Shown: positions 46,663 to 59,011 of the stretch, piece by piece | How the letters are laid out: every line of letters starts with the position of its first letter | Position numbering within the stretch: position 1 is the first letter of the stretch | Assembly: GCA_018127085.1 (NCBI GenBank) | Contig: CM030723.1 | Location: 253,685-317,684, forward strand | Direction: 5' to 3' | Length of the DNA stretch: 64,000 nucleotides | DNA from: Pneumocystis sp. 'macacae' | Lineage: Eukaryota > Ascomycota > Pneumocystomycetes > Pneumocystales > Pneumocystaceae | The notes under the pieces: model-generated | Told to the model about the DNA's origin: nothing | Database searches by the model: none | The model's input: only the letters and a program-made list of their open reading frames with translations | Program-made: the position numbers and the translations under genes

Positions 46663-48972
46663 ATGTCAGGAAATGGAATTGATATAGAAAAGATAAAACA
46701 AGATAATATCAAAGCATTTCTTTCAGCTTTGGATTCTGTCTGTGGCAAAAAAACACTTATTCTTGATCGCCATTTAAGCGGACCTATTGGACTATTTGTT
46801 AAGTTTTCCGTACTTCAAGTGAATAAATTCCATTTTTTATATATAAATTAATTAATATGATTAGGAGCATGGCGTCGATAAAGTTTTTTGGCTGTCAGAA
46901 GAAGTACCATCCTCGATATTTCCTAAACTTTATATTTGTCGAGCAACTATTACAAATATGCGTCTTGTATCAGGTAGTTGATGTTCTCTTTTTTCGATAC
47001 TTGTTAAAGTGCTTTTGATTCTGAAGAAAAGTAGCACAAGTGCGTTCTGAACGCAATTTAAAAACGTTTAATTCGACATTATATTTGGTATCACGAAGAA
47101 CAAGCGCATGTGATAAAATACTTGAAGAAGAGGATGTTATAGGTGACCTAGTAATTGGGTCCTTTCCTATGTGGATGATTCCTTTCGAAAAAGATCTCAT
47201 TTCTTTAGAATTAAGAGATAGTTTTAAGGAGATCTACATGGTATTTAATTTAAATGTAAATTTATATGAAATTACTTAACTATTTCCCAGGAAGGAAATC
47301 TTGCAGCTATATACCACTCTGCACGCGTTTTAATGGAAATCGAAGCATCATATGGCATATTTCCCCAAATTCTAGGCAAAGGCGAAAAAGCAAAACAATT
47401 GAAAGATCTTTTGTTTCGTCTTCGACGAGAATATTCATTGGAACATCCATCAGATACATGTATTCATAATCTCAGTACGAGTATAGATAGCCTCATTATT
47501 ATTGATAGAGAATTGGATTTAATTACTCCTTTGATGACCCAACTGACTTACGAAGGACTTATTGATGAAATATACGGAATAAAAAGCTGTTTAATTTACA
47601 TTCAAACTATTTTTTGAAACTAATTTTTATAGCGTACGCAGAAATATCTTCTTCACTTATTTCTAATTTAAATATACAAAATAATACTCATGTCTTAATA
47701 TCATCCAATTCAACGGATCATGATTTTCAGAAAAAAAAAATTTTATTGAACTCTTCAGATAAAATATTTAATACGCTTCGTGATAACAATTTTTCTACTA
47801 TTGGTACTCGTTTAAATAAAATCGCTAAACAATTATTCGATGATTATGAAGTTTTAAGCGGTATTTTTTAAAAAATATATTAATGGTTTATAGGAACGTT
47901 ATCAAGCAAAAACAGTTTCTCAAATACGCGATTTTGTTAGTAAATTAAGCAATTTGCAGTTAGATCATAAATTATTAAAATTCCGTAATTAAATATATAT
48001 TTTTTAAAATTTCTAATGACTTTAGATATTGCTTTAACAGAAGATATTATGAATATAACATCTTCTGAAACTTTTTTAAAAATACTTGAAATTCAACAAA
48101 GTTTGAAATGTTTTTTCTTAAAAAATATCTTATTTTTGTAGATCTTATTTCTAGCATTAATAATTCACGAAATTCTCTAATAGAAGAACTTCTTTCCAAA
48201 AACGTCCCTATAACTACAATCTTGCGTTTATTATGTCTCGAAAGTATTGTTTTTGGTGGTATTCAATTAAAAGATTTAGAGAATCTCAAAAAAGAATTAA
48301 TACATGTATGTGCATTCTTTGTATTTTTTTCTAATGTTATAGGCTTACGGATATAAATGTATCGTAGCATTCCCAATTCTTGAAAAGACTGGTCTACTTT
48401 GTCCTCGAGCATTTAATTCATATAAAACATATAATTCCATTAATAAAGCTTTCCGATTAATTGTCAATGAAGTAAATGAACAAAACCCTAACGATATATC
48501 ATATGTCTATAGTGGTTATGCACCTTTAAGTGTCCGTATAGTTCAATGTGTAATCCAAAAACATTTATTAAAACCTAATTTTAAACAAAAAAATTCGTCA
48601 TCTAGCTGGGAAGGATTCGAAGATTCCTTAAAAATGCTAAAAGGACAACTTTTTGATGAAACTCAAGAGGAAGATAATCAAATAAGTATTAAAAGTAGGC
48701 ATATATTTTTTTTAGATAATAATAACAATATCATCTAGAACTAGCCAAAGCTCATGAAAAAAAAACGACCATCGTATTTTTTCTAGGAGGATGTACATTT
48801 ACAGAAATAGCAGCTCTTAGATTTATTGCTGAACAAGAAAGTATTTTGATGTCTATATTTTAAACAATTTATAACTCATAAACCAGAAAATTCCAGAGAA
48901 ATCATTATCATAACAACTTCAATAATTAATGGAAACACTATAGTAGAATCTGCATTACCAAACGTATTTTAA
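46663..48972 (+). CDS. vps33: Vacuolar sorting Sec1/Munc18 protein Vps33
   Basis: Starts MSGNGIDIEKIKQDNIKAFL, then KKTLILDRHLSGPIGLFVKFSVLQ and EHGVDKVFWLSEE, the Vps33 opening. Later come VRSERNLKTFNSTLYLVSRR, ASYGIFPQILGKGEKAKQLKDLL, SLIIIDRELDLITPLMTQLTYEGLIDE (the SM family DR..D..TPL motif) and LLSKNVPITTILRLLCLESI. The C-terminal block is TIVFFLGGCTFTEIAALRFI, and it ends SALPNVF. Vps33 is the SM subunit of HOPS and CORVET and proofreads SNARE assembly at endosome and vacuole. About nine short introns. Convergent with UBA3 with only 64 bases between stop codons. Confidence 0.9.
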
Positions 48973-49036
48973 TTTTTTTGAAATACTTTTATCTATAAAA
49001 AATCATATTTATAAATTAAAAACACATTACTACAAT

Positions 49037-50495
49037 CTAAATGTATTTTAATTTTAATTTCAAAGTAAAAGGCAAATCCGGATCTGTTATTAAAACGTCT
49101 TCACCATCATCAACCAATTCTTCTAAAGATTTACTTAAATTAGATCTTGTTATTTCTTCTAAATGCAAAGGTGCCTGTAAATAAAGGCTTTTTAATCCTG
49201 TCCTTAGTGAAGGTCTTGTTAAGTGTCTAAAATTTTTAATATTATATATTAATGTTTATTTTTTGGAAATAATTACAAGTTTGAACTCTTAATAAGTTCT
49301 TTAATAAGTTCATTTAATGTTATTCTGGGACTAACTTGATATATTTTAGCTAAGTATCCACATACTGGACAATCTGGTTTTTTTTGGTATTGAAATGCAT
49401 AAGTATAAATAGAATCCGTCCCTGTGTACATCATATAATCGTTAATATATGGATTGCACATAGTTGCAATTTTAAATGCTTCGTTGCAACATAATCCTTA
49501 TTTAATAAGATTAAAATAAATTAATAAATCCAATGTTTTACCTGCTATAATTGCATTTGAACTTGCAACAGCTGGAATAATGTTTTTTACAACACCTTGA
49601 GTAAAAAAAAGTGTTACGCCTGTAATATTAAATTTATTCGCTCTGTTTTTAGCTGTTTCATAAATCCATTTAATATGTTCAGGATTATCATTATCAATTA
49701 ATTTATCTAAAGTCTTTTTAGTTAAATAAAATAATAATATATAATCTACCAGGAAATAATCTAGGCCATTCAATAACTAGTGCCCATTGAATACAATGCT
49801 CAGGTAAGCGTGGCATATTAGTAATAGTACAGATAGGATACGTTATATTCTTTCCATACATATCAAGAGAACATTCATAACATGAAGTAATTGTTGGTAA
49901 TATAACACGTACTTGTCCTTTAAATCCTTCATTATGTCATTAATCACTTCATAAAGTGTAATTCTTTTTCAACCTTCGGTTGCTCCATCTATAAATGGCT
50001 TCAAAGATTCTGGAAACTCTGGATCCACTATATTAACAAGCATGGAATTTATCCATCTTCGTCCTTCTATGTTATCAAGTCCTGAGATAATAATATTAAA
50101 TTGCATATAAAATGTTTCATCTTTATCTTGAATTTTACAATGATATCTAGATATAATAAACATTTTTATATTATCCTTTAACTTACGGAACTATATGAAC
50201 TCCTTTCACGCGTTTCATAATATATTCTGCTGCACAAATTGCTTTTGATTTTCCAATATCCGAAAACCTATTTTTATTAATTAATATGTGTAGAATATAT
50301 TTACCTAAATAGAAATTGTCTGTTTAAATTAGATAAATCTATAGTATCCATATCAATAATTGAAATATGCTTAAAACCAGAGAAAGTTAAATTTTTTAAA
50401 ATCTCACATCCAAGTCCTCCTGCTCCAATAACTAATACTTTACACTTATTTAAAAAACTATATACTTTTTTTCCTTGTATAAATTCTACATCCAT
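49037..50495 (-). CDS. uba3: NEDD8-activating enzyme E1 catalytic subunit Uba3
   Basis: Reads [24 protein letters not shown] (nucleotide loop), [18 protein letters not shown], then [38 protein letters not shown] and CYECSLDM (zinc Cys pair). The catalytic cysteine lies in [20 protein letters not shown] further [28 protein letters not shown] block, PDCPVCG, and a C-terminal ubiquitin-fold tail ending TLKLKLKYI complete it. Uba3 with Ula1 activates NEDD8/Rub1 for cullin modification. The start used (50495) may not be the true one: the in-frame codons before it (NRLRPF) resemble family sequence, so an upstream exon is possible. Confidence 0.88.
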
Positions 50496-50828
50496 AAAAG
50501 GTCTTAAACGGTTAAAAATAATATAAAATATGCAACCAAGAATTATTTTTTTTATAATTCAACACTATTTTCGTATATTTCTAATGTATTAACGTTTGTA
50601 ATTTATAAAGACCAAAAATACTATTATAAACTAATGCAATATATTCTAACCAAAGTGATCATTTTTATTAAATCAATTGTATAGAAATAACATTGAAAAT
50701 TCCATTAATTTTAAAAACATTTATAAAAATTCTAAAATTTCATTATAAAATTCACTATAAAATAAATAAAAATAAATGAAAAAATCGTACATTATAGTAA
50801 AACAGGTATAATAGATATGAAACAAAAA
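50496..50828. other. AT-rich spacer, UBA3 5' side
   Basis: Possible missing first exon of UBA3 close to 50500-50520, otherwise promoter and the 3' flank of RPC40. Nothing else seen. Confidence 0.4.
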
Positions 50829-52154
50829 TTATGATAACATTTCTTGTAAAACATTTTTGATTAATAAGCATTTTTCTTTCAAAATATAAATACTTTTTAA
50901 AAACAATTCATCAGAAGTCATAATACCCGTACTTTCAATGGTAAAAATAAAATGATCTCGTACTCGTCCAAGTTTTACTTTATCTTTAAATTCATCATGT
51001 CGAAGACATTCTCTAGAAACAGTATCATTTCTTGGATTTACAACTTTAGCAACTTTTCTATTTTGTTCGTCAAAAACAATATCTATAACTCCTTTTGGAA
51101 AACAAAGTGCAAATTTTTCAGCATCATCATCATAAATCGGTTCTAGAATATGAATAGTTGGTAAAAGTCGATAAGATGAAGTTGATACAGGACTAAATTT
51201 TGCATGATCTTGACCAACACCTAATATACAATGCATTGTAACATCAATTTCCTTAGCAAATTTAAAACATTAAATAATCAAGAATATAGAATACACCTGT
51301 CCAGGGCGTAGTTTTGCAATTAATATTTTATCATGTACAGCCCTTATTGGATCATCTTTAAACAGTTCCATCTGGCGACCCGCAGGCTGCCATTGAATAT
51401 CTCCACTATAAACTAACACATTTTTTAGAACAATAAATATTATAGAACAACATACCATTAGAATTGATATATAATTTCTCTGGATCCGTTTCATTTTCAG
51501 ATGCTTTAGGGTTTTTAGTACATGCCACTTTAAGTGACAAAACAACAGTATCATAATCAGTAGGCCTAGGTTCCTGATTTGCATCAGGTTCTTTAAAATA
51601 TTTAGTATAAAAAGAAAATAAGGAAACAATTACTAGTAAACCATGTAAAAAAATCAGGATTCGCTTTAATAGGAATTAATCCAAGTCTTTGTGCAAGAAT
51701 TTCATCTTGAATAATACTTGTATTATTATTCACAAAAACATATTCAATTGCTATTGTAGGAATTTCTGAAATTAATATACGACGAAAAGCATTAACAATT
51801 GAACTGTCTATCGCAATAAGATCAAATTCCATATCATAGGGTGATCGTTGAATAATATTTTCAATATGAAATTTCTTTTAAAATATAAGGTAATATTATA
51901 TATTTTTTAAAAAAAAAACCTTTTTAAATTCTTCAATGTCCCATGAATGCTCTTCTCCATAAAAATGACCCGGAAAATCCACACTTGTCACCTAATCTTG
52001 ATTAAATCCTTTTTATACATAGCTTAACAAACTACATCTGTTACTTTATCAATTTCAATACCAATTTCTTTCTTCTAAATGTTTTTAATGATTAAAACAA
52101 GAAATAAGTAAAAAATAGAAAATTTACGTCTTTTTTAAAGTTTCTATGAGTCAT
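50829..52154 (-). CDS. rpc40: RNA polymerase I and III common subunit AC40 (Rpc40)
   Basis: Starts MTHRNFKKD and continues through introns to [23 protein letters not shown]. The alpha-motif follows: [35 protein letters not shown], and then [19 protein letters not shown]. Next are [50 protein letters not shown] and a last block ending KNVLQEMLS. These are the alpha-like assembly domains that pair with AC19 to nucleate Pol I and Pol III in the nucleus. Five or so introns of about 45 bases. Its start is only 123 bases from the divergent complex I gene. Confidence 0.9.
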
Positions 52155-52277
52155 TCTCACAAAATAATTATTTTTTTCTAAAATTTAAGCTTTCGAAATA
52201 TATTTATATAACCTTAACTTTTTCAAAAAATTAAAAAAAAACTTTTTTTGAAACAATTTTTTTTCCTTTTTTTAAAT

Positions 52278-53929
52278 ATGAGAAAAACAGTATTCCCATT
52301 ACCTATACGCAATTCATCTTTTTTCTTTTATGTTAATTCTCTATGGAAATTAAAAATGAATAATAAATATTTATCGGCAATGACATTGCCCAAATTTTCA
52401 AAAAAAAACGACATAGATTTAATGAGAACAACGATTACAGAAGTAAACGAGGATGGATCAGTATTTGATAGTTATTATTATTCTTTTTTAGAAAAAAAAT
52501 CTAAAATTACCTTTAGATAATTCTTCTAATGTAAATTCAAAAATTAGACATTTTACTGTTAACTTTGGCCCTCAACACCCAGCAGCACATGGAGTTCTTC
52601 GACTAATTCTTGAATTAAATGGGGAGGAAATTCTTCGAGCAGACCCTCATGTCAAAATATCATTATTTATCAATAAAGGATTGACTTTTTCTAGGTTGGA
52701 CTTTTACATCGAGGTACAGAAAAATTAATTGAATACAAAACATATTTGCAAGCTTTACCATATTTTGATCGCTTAGATTATGTTAGTATGATGACAAATG
52801 AACAATGTTTTTCTCTTGCAGTTGAAAAATTGCTCAACATTGAAGTACCAGAGCGTGGACAATTTATAAGAACAATGTTTGGCGAGATTACTAGAATTTT
52901 GAATCACTTAATGGCTATTTTATCCCATGCAATGGATGTTGGCGCACTTACCCCATTTTTATGGGGCCTTGAAGAACGAGAAAAACTTGTGATATATTTT
53001 ATCTAAATATATCTGTATTAATTTGATATAGATGGAATTTTATGAACGCGTATCAGGTGCGCGGCTTCATGCAGCATATGTACGTCCCGGTGGGGTTTCT
53101 CAAGACTTACCTATTGGGTTATTAGATGACATATATGCTTGGGCAACACAATTCGGAGATCGCATTGATGAAACAGAAGAATTATTGACGGATAATAGAA
53201 TATGGAAAGCAAGAACAGTCGGAATTGGACGTGTTAATGCAATGGATGCATTAAATTATTCATTTTCTGGTCCAATGTTAAGGGGCAGTGGTATTCCATG
53301 GGATATACGAAAAGTTGCACCCTATGACGCTTATGATAAAGTAGAGTTTGGCGTCCCAGTGGGTCAAAATGGGGATTGCTATGATAGATATTTAATAAGA
53401 ATGCAAGAACTTAGAGAGTCTTTAAATATTATTTATCAATGTTTAAATAAAATGCCAGAAGGACCAGTTAAAGTTGATGATTGGAAGGTCTCGCCACCGC
53501 CAAGGGCAGAAATGAAAGAAAATATGGAAGCAATGATTCATCATTTCTTGCTTTTTACTAAAGGTTTTTGGTCTCCATATTTATAAACATATAGTGATTA
53601 ATTATTAGGATACTGTGTCCCTCCTGGAGAAACATATACTGCAATAGAAGCTCCGAAAGGGGAGATGGGTGTTTATGTAATTTCAGATGGAAGCGAGCGT
53701 CCCTATCGATGTAAAATTAGAGCACCTGGATTCGCGTATATTTTTATTTTATTGCATTCTTTTCACACTAATGACTTCCCAGACATCTTGCGGGTGCTGA
53801 TATGATTTCTAGAAATCATTATCTACCTGACATGGTTGCTATTATTGGTAAAACTTATTCTTGAATACAACTTTTTTTAAAAAAATCTTAGGTACAATGG
53901 ATCTTGTTTTTGGCGAAGTTGACAGATGA
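52278..53929 (+). CDS. Complex I 49 kDa subunit (NDUFS2/NUCM)
   Basis: First ATG 52278 gives [17 protein letters not shown], basic and hydrophobic as for mitochondrial import. Family blocks are [120 protein letters not shown] and [20 protein letters not shown] at the very end. The His59/Tyr144-type residues that bind quinone (GPQHP, SMMT) are present. The protein sits in the peripheral arm of NADH:ubiquinone oxidoreductase in mitochondria. Its presence shows that this fungus, unlike budding and fission yeast, keeps a proton-pumping complex I. Six or seven introns. Confidence 0.92.
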
Positions 53930-54373
53930 ATCAATTCTTTTTAATACCCTTTAAAGATTTCAAATCAAAGTACTTCATGTAGTTATATACTGATATTCCA
54001 TTTTTATCCGGATTCTCTTTAAATCATAATATTTATATTCCTATATTTTTATATTCAATACATTATTAGGTTACTTAAATCGCTTCCTTTTTAGATAAAA
54101 TATCATTTTAAAAGTCTAAATCCAGTTTTCATCCATTTCATATATATATAACTTTTATTTTTCTATTCATATTCAAAGTACGGCTTTAGCAAACAGAGTC
54201 ATTTTTTATCTATTTGTTTGAATTTTACCATCATTTTTGCAACATTTTCATGTATAAAATTATTTTTTTTATTTCAAGATTTAATGATTTATAAAATTTA
54301 TATATTCAAATACGCATAACTACAAAAACCCAAAAAATTCAAAATAAATTTAAAAATTAAATATTAAAAAAAA
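53930..54373. other. AT-rich spacer
   Basis: 3' flank of NDUFS2 and promoter of PMP3. A short TATATATA run near 54140; nothing else recognised. Confidence 0.4.
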
Positions 54374-54726
54374 ATGGCACTTACATGTACAGATATCTGC
54401 AAGGTATTGTTTCTACATAAGTTATACTAATTTTTGATAAAATACAGTTTTTATTCGGTAATAATATATATATAAATATTAAATTAATAATATTCAGCAA
54501 TATTTTTCCCACCTCTAGGAGTTCTCATGGAAAAAGGATGCGGAAAAGGTATTAATATCTATGTTGTTTTCATGTTGAATTCTAATATGCTATTATAGAC
54601 TTCTTGATAAATATATTGTTAACAATTTTGGGATATATACCGTATGCTTTTAAGAAAATAAATATAATCTATTAACAGCTATTCAGAGGGATCGTTCATG
54701 CAATATATATTATCGTTAGATACTAA
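54374..54726 (+). CDS. pmp3: Pmp3/UPF0057 small plasma membrane proteolipid
   Basis: Five exons: 54374-54403, 54448-54457 (10 bases), 54498-54548, 54599-54641 and 54687-54726; 174 bases, 57 residues. It reads MALTCTDICKFLFAIFFPPL, GVLMEKGCGKDFLINILLTI, LGYIPGIVHAIYIIVRY. This is the common fungal Pmp3 form (DICK.IFAI.LPPLGV..ERGCG...LINI.LTILGYIPGI.HA.YII). Two hydrophobic helices. Pmp3 proteins sit in the plasma membrane, set membrane potential and tune cation and lipid homeostasis. The exon sum is in frame, and without the 10-base exon both phase and the family residues FLFA are lost. No exon is long enough to be noticed alone. Confidence 0.88.
54448..54457 (+). other. 10-base micro-exon of PMP3
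   Basis: TTTTTATTCG, between introns of 44 bases (GTATTG...TACAG) and 40 bases (GTAATA...TTCAG). It encodes FLF plus the first base of the Ala codon, bridging DICK and AIFFPP. Confidence 0.8.
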
Positions 54727-55212
54727 GAACACATGTTTGTGCCACGCTTGAGTATTTCTATTGTAGTTCTTTCTGTAAGTTTTTATTTTAACTGTACTTT
54801 TTAAATTCTGGTAAATCATTTTTTCATTTTGTACTTTTTTAAAAAATTCAATACTTATTATCACTTTTTTTTCTTACTGTCATAATCCCACACTGATTCA
54901 CCCAAATATAGAATTAAAAAATAAAAGAATATAATCAGAAATCTAAATAAATTTGACAATTATTTGTCATCAGTTATTCAATATACACCCAAATTATTTC
55001 TAAGATTAAAATTGAAAAAAAATGCTCATGGAACAATATTTTTTTTAGATAAACTCATAAGAATTCAATAAACAAATCCAAGATAAATAGATTTTTATTT
55101 AACCAAAAAAATAAATATCTTATTGAATTATAAATGAACAAATTTAAAGCAAGACTGTTATCCAAGCTTAAAACAAAATTTTCAAATTCAGATAAATGTA
55201 ATAAATGAGAAA
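54727..55212. other. Convergent PMP3/ALG12 spacer
   Basis: Very AT-rich 3' flanks. No gene, hairpin or repeat recognised. Confidence 0.45.
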
Positions 55213-57032
55213 CTATATATCTTGATTTTTATTATTTTTTAAAATCCATATCTTATTTTCGATCATTATGGTTGGACATAATTTCATTAAAATATTATAA
55301 GAATTTGAAAAATATACACTTTTAATTCCAGAATATCCTTTTATATACTTTTTTATTTCCCAATTCCCTTTTGGCGGGAAAGAAGATATATCACTAATAG
55401 CCCAATCCATTGTCTCAAAAAAATTTAAATCACTTAACTGTGTAATATTTTCTGTCCTATCATAAACGACTTTCTCATTATATTGGAGAAACAAAGTTGC
55501 ACCCGTCATACGAGTATACGTATCTAGATAAATTTTTTCTAACTTTTTTAAATTATTTTATTTTTGCATAAAACTTTTCAAACCTCCTTCAAGCAGATCA
55601 AAATCATTATGAATAGTCTCCAAAGCAAATCCCCCGGGATAATTCAGACTAGAAATTAAAGACATTGTCAAACTTAGACAAAATGTCATTATAGTAATAA
55701 TAATCAATATTAATAAAATTATCATGAATATTAATGATTTATATCTTCTATTACAACTGCAAACATTAATAAAATCCTAAATTTATTTATAATCCTACAT
55801 TTGTGCTGCACCAATAGCAGTTACAACAGTTAAAGAAGGAACAACATAAATAATAAATCTCCATTCTTTATGTGGAACAAAAGAATAAATAAAAGCAAAT
55901 CCTATACTTGGAACCAATAAATTAAGAGTATCCTTAGTACGTGTAAAAAGTGAAATCATCCATAAAACAAGAAAAAGTGGATTTAATAACAATTTAGGTA
56001 TATATGTAGAAAAATATTTATGCCACGCGGAAACCTTTTAATAAAAAATTATTCTTTTATCTACAATATTTAAAATAATATAATTACCCCCCAATTAGAA
56101 CTTTTTCCTTCTATAATGTTGAAATAAAACGCTATACCCTCCGGCCATAAAAAGTATTTTTGCCAAAACCATGAATCAATTACAATGGTAAAGAAAAGTC
56201 CGATAATTGCAGATAGAATACATACTTTAATTATTTCTTGTATTTTAACAACATTACAAACAGAATAATATAACGCGTAAGTCAAAACTAATAATATAAC
56301 TTCAAATCTAAAAACAACAGCAACGAATGTTAAAAAAAATAAGCCTCTCAATATGTCCTTATTCTCAAAAAAGCAACTCATTATTGCAGTGCCTAAAAAT
56401 AATTATATAATTAATTAAAAATAAATAAAATAAAAGTACAGATTCCAAAAGCAAATATATTCGGTAGTGTTCTAGACGCATAATACATTACATGAAACTG
56501 ACTCGCTTGAAAGATTCCATACCATAAACCTGTAGTAGTGCCATAAGATTTAATAATTTTATGACGAAACATAATAATAGCTAAAGAATTACATATACCT
56601 AAAACTCCCCTAACTAATATCATTAAACTTGTTTTAAAATGCATAAACAATCATACTCAAAATCTGAACATAAGACTTCTTCAATTTCCCAAAAAATAAC
56701 TCCAATACACATTTAAGTGGAAATACTAAACCTGATACTAAAAGTGAACCTATAAATGTCCGAGGCACAGCTTCAGGAAACCTAAAATGATCATACTTCA
56801 TAGATTAGAGAAATTAATAATTAAAAATATTTCTCACATTCTTTAAACCCTTAGTTACACCAAAAAAAAGAATATCGTGGATTGCATGTAAATTCATTCT
56901 TTCCTCAATTTTTGTATAGGGAGAAATCAGAATATACATAAACACAAACCATATAATTATTATATCCATATAAGCATGCTTTTTTATCAATAGTAAAAGA
57001 ACACCTTTAAACCATTTCCTCAATGAAATCAT
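55213..57032 (-). CDS. alg12: Dol-P-Man alpha-1,6-mannosyltransferase Alg12
   Basis: Starts MISLRKWFKGVLLLLIKKHA. The GT22 family pattern is clear: an early lumenal loop ISPYTKIEERMNLHAIHDILF (the Glu/Asp-bearing KVEESFN-like motif), DHFRFPEAVPRTFIGSLL, QFHVMYYASRTLPNIFAF, DSWFWQKYFLWPEGIAFYFN, EGKSSNWG, HKEWRFIIYVVPSL (HKE.RF motif) and MTGATLFLQ near the end. Multi-spanning ER protein adding the eighth mannose to the dolichol-linked N-glycan core. FRFPEAVPRTF and ASRTLPN fit Alg12 better than the GPI-pathway relatives. Ten or so short introns. Its presence is of interest because Pneumocystis is reported to have a reduced glycan outer chain, while this gene belongs to core synthesis. Confidence 0.87.
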
Positions 57033-57445
57033 TTCATTTATAGAAATTCTAAAAAAAACAATCCAATTACCACTAATAAAATAAGAAAAACAAGAGTTAT
57101 TAGTTATATTTAATAGTTATATTTAATAGTAATAAATAATAAATATCTTTATAGATTAATAAATATATCGAATATACAAAAAATATTCATTACTTTAGAT
57201 TAAAAAATCCAATAGAATATATAGAGACTATTGTTAATATTAGTATGAAAAATATACTCAAAATTTCTTATTGTTACTAATTATTTTCGAATTTAAGTTT
57301 CTCAATATTAAAATTTATTTTTCAAAGTTATTAAAAATCATTCGAAACAACTTATTAAAAAACAATTTAAATAAAAAAAACTAAATCAAAAAAACCTATA
57401 ATAAAGACTCTGTTGCTTGGAAATCTATTCAAGTTATTTATCAAA
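57033..57445. promoter_or_regulatory. Divergent ALG12/zinc transporter interval
   Basis: AT-rich. It holds a small direct repeat, TTATATTTAATAG twice in a row near 57105-57130. No known site recognised. Confidence 0.35.
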
Positions 57446-59011
57446 ATGAAATCAAAAATTTTGTCTCGAAAAATACGTATTATTATATTATTAGTTATTG
57501 ATATTTTCTTTTTTCTAACAGAACTTGTAATTGGTAAAATTTTAATAAATATTGATTAAAAATATCTTATGATAAATAGGATTTATGCTAAATTCGCTTG
57601 CACTTATCACAGATTCGTTTCATCTAGTATAAACATATTATTAAATGTTTTTCATGATTAATGAAAAGTAGCTAAATGATATTATTTCTCTTGTAATATC
57701 GTTATGGTCTATAAAACTTGTTTTAAAGAAAAATCCATCAGCAAAATATACATATGGATGGCAACGGGCAGAAGTTCTCGGTGCATTAATTAATGGTGTT
57801 TTTTTAATGGCAATTTGCTTAGCTATTCTTCTTGAAGCAGTTCAGCGATTTTTTCAACATGAAGGTAAATATATTTTTTTCTTTAGAAATACATCTACCA
57901 GTTTTTAACAATACAAATAGAGATACATAACCCTGTTCTAATTCTTGTTGTTGGTGTTTTAGGTATAGTTAGTAATGTATTTGGTCTTTTTTTATTTCAC
58001 AATTTTAAACATCATAAAAATATAAAAAACAAAAACGAAAATAATAACCAGGAAATGGATGAGAAACTACGTTTTTTTCCGATAATTATTTATAACAAAT
58101 TAACTTTTTTTTTTCTGTATATTTTTAATAAGCATATAAACAATACACCTAAATACAATAATACCAAAAACGAAGATGTAAATGAATGTATTAAAATATC
58201 CTCTGAAGAAAAGAATGGGGGGTCTGGGAATGATTTAAATGAAGCGCCTGTTCAAATGTTGCTTGATGAACACAGTCACCATAATCATGCAAAATCAAAA
58301 AATGGTCCTACACAATATTCATATCGTAATCTAAACATGAAAGGAGTCTTTTTACACGTTCTTGGAGATGCATTAGGAAATTTTGGAGTTATAATAAGTG
58401 CTTTATTTATATGGTTAAGTAATTATTCATGGAAATATTATGCGGACCCATTTATTAGTATGGTCATTTCTATCATTATTTCTATTAATACACTTCCTTT
58501 AATAAAATCTTCGAGTTTAATTCTACTTCAAGTTGCACCAAAAGATATTCATATTGAAGATATCAAAGAAGATATTTCGAGCGTATAGTTTTTATTATTT
58601 TTTTGTTTTAACTAATCCATTTTTTACAGATAAGTGGTGTTATTTCTATCCATGAACTTCATATATGGCAATTGTCGGATACAAAATTAATTGCATCAGC
58701 ACATATTCTAATTAGCTTTTCACCTGATAATGCAGAAAAATATATGAATTTGATTGCATCGGTTCGCCAATGTCTTCACGCATATGGTATACATTCAAGC
58801 ACAATCCAAGTATTTTTTGTCTCTCTTTTATATAAATTAATATTCTTTCTAGATTGAATTCCAAGGTGTTTATCCTCATAAAGCTTTTTTTACCGAAAAC
58901 AATAATAGAAGATCCTCTTGTTGTCTCTTAGAATGCGTTGGTGGTGAAGAATGCTTGGACAATCGTTGCTGCATCTCTCCTAATAATATTAAAAAAGATT
59001 TTGTCCCTTAA
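57446..59011 (+). CDS. Cation diffusion facilitator zinc transporter (Zrc1/Cot1/Zhf1 type)
   Basis: Starts MKSKILSRKIRIIILLVIDI. TM2 carries the metal site ITDSFHLLND (H..D). TYGWQRAEVLGALINGVFL, EIHNPVLILVVGVLGIVSN and FGLFLF follow. A His/Asp-rich loop (LLDEHSHHNHAKSKNG) stands between TM4 and TM5, and TM5 carries HVLGDALGNFGVI (H...D). The cytosolic C-terminus has IHELHIWQLSDTKLIASAHI, then a Cys-rich end CCLLECVGGEECLDNRCC. The two HD pairs bind zinc for proton-coupled export into vacuole or ER. The Cys-rich tail is also seen in fungal Zrc1 relatives. An in-frame region around 58070-58130 might be an unspliced intron. Confidence 0.88.

Noticed and set aside
52460..52490. A 31-base intron in the complex I 49 kDa gene
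   Set aside because: A donor further upstream (GTAAAC after ACAGAA) gives a normal intron of about 50 bases with the same acceptor and phase, so the very short version is not needed.
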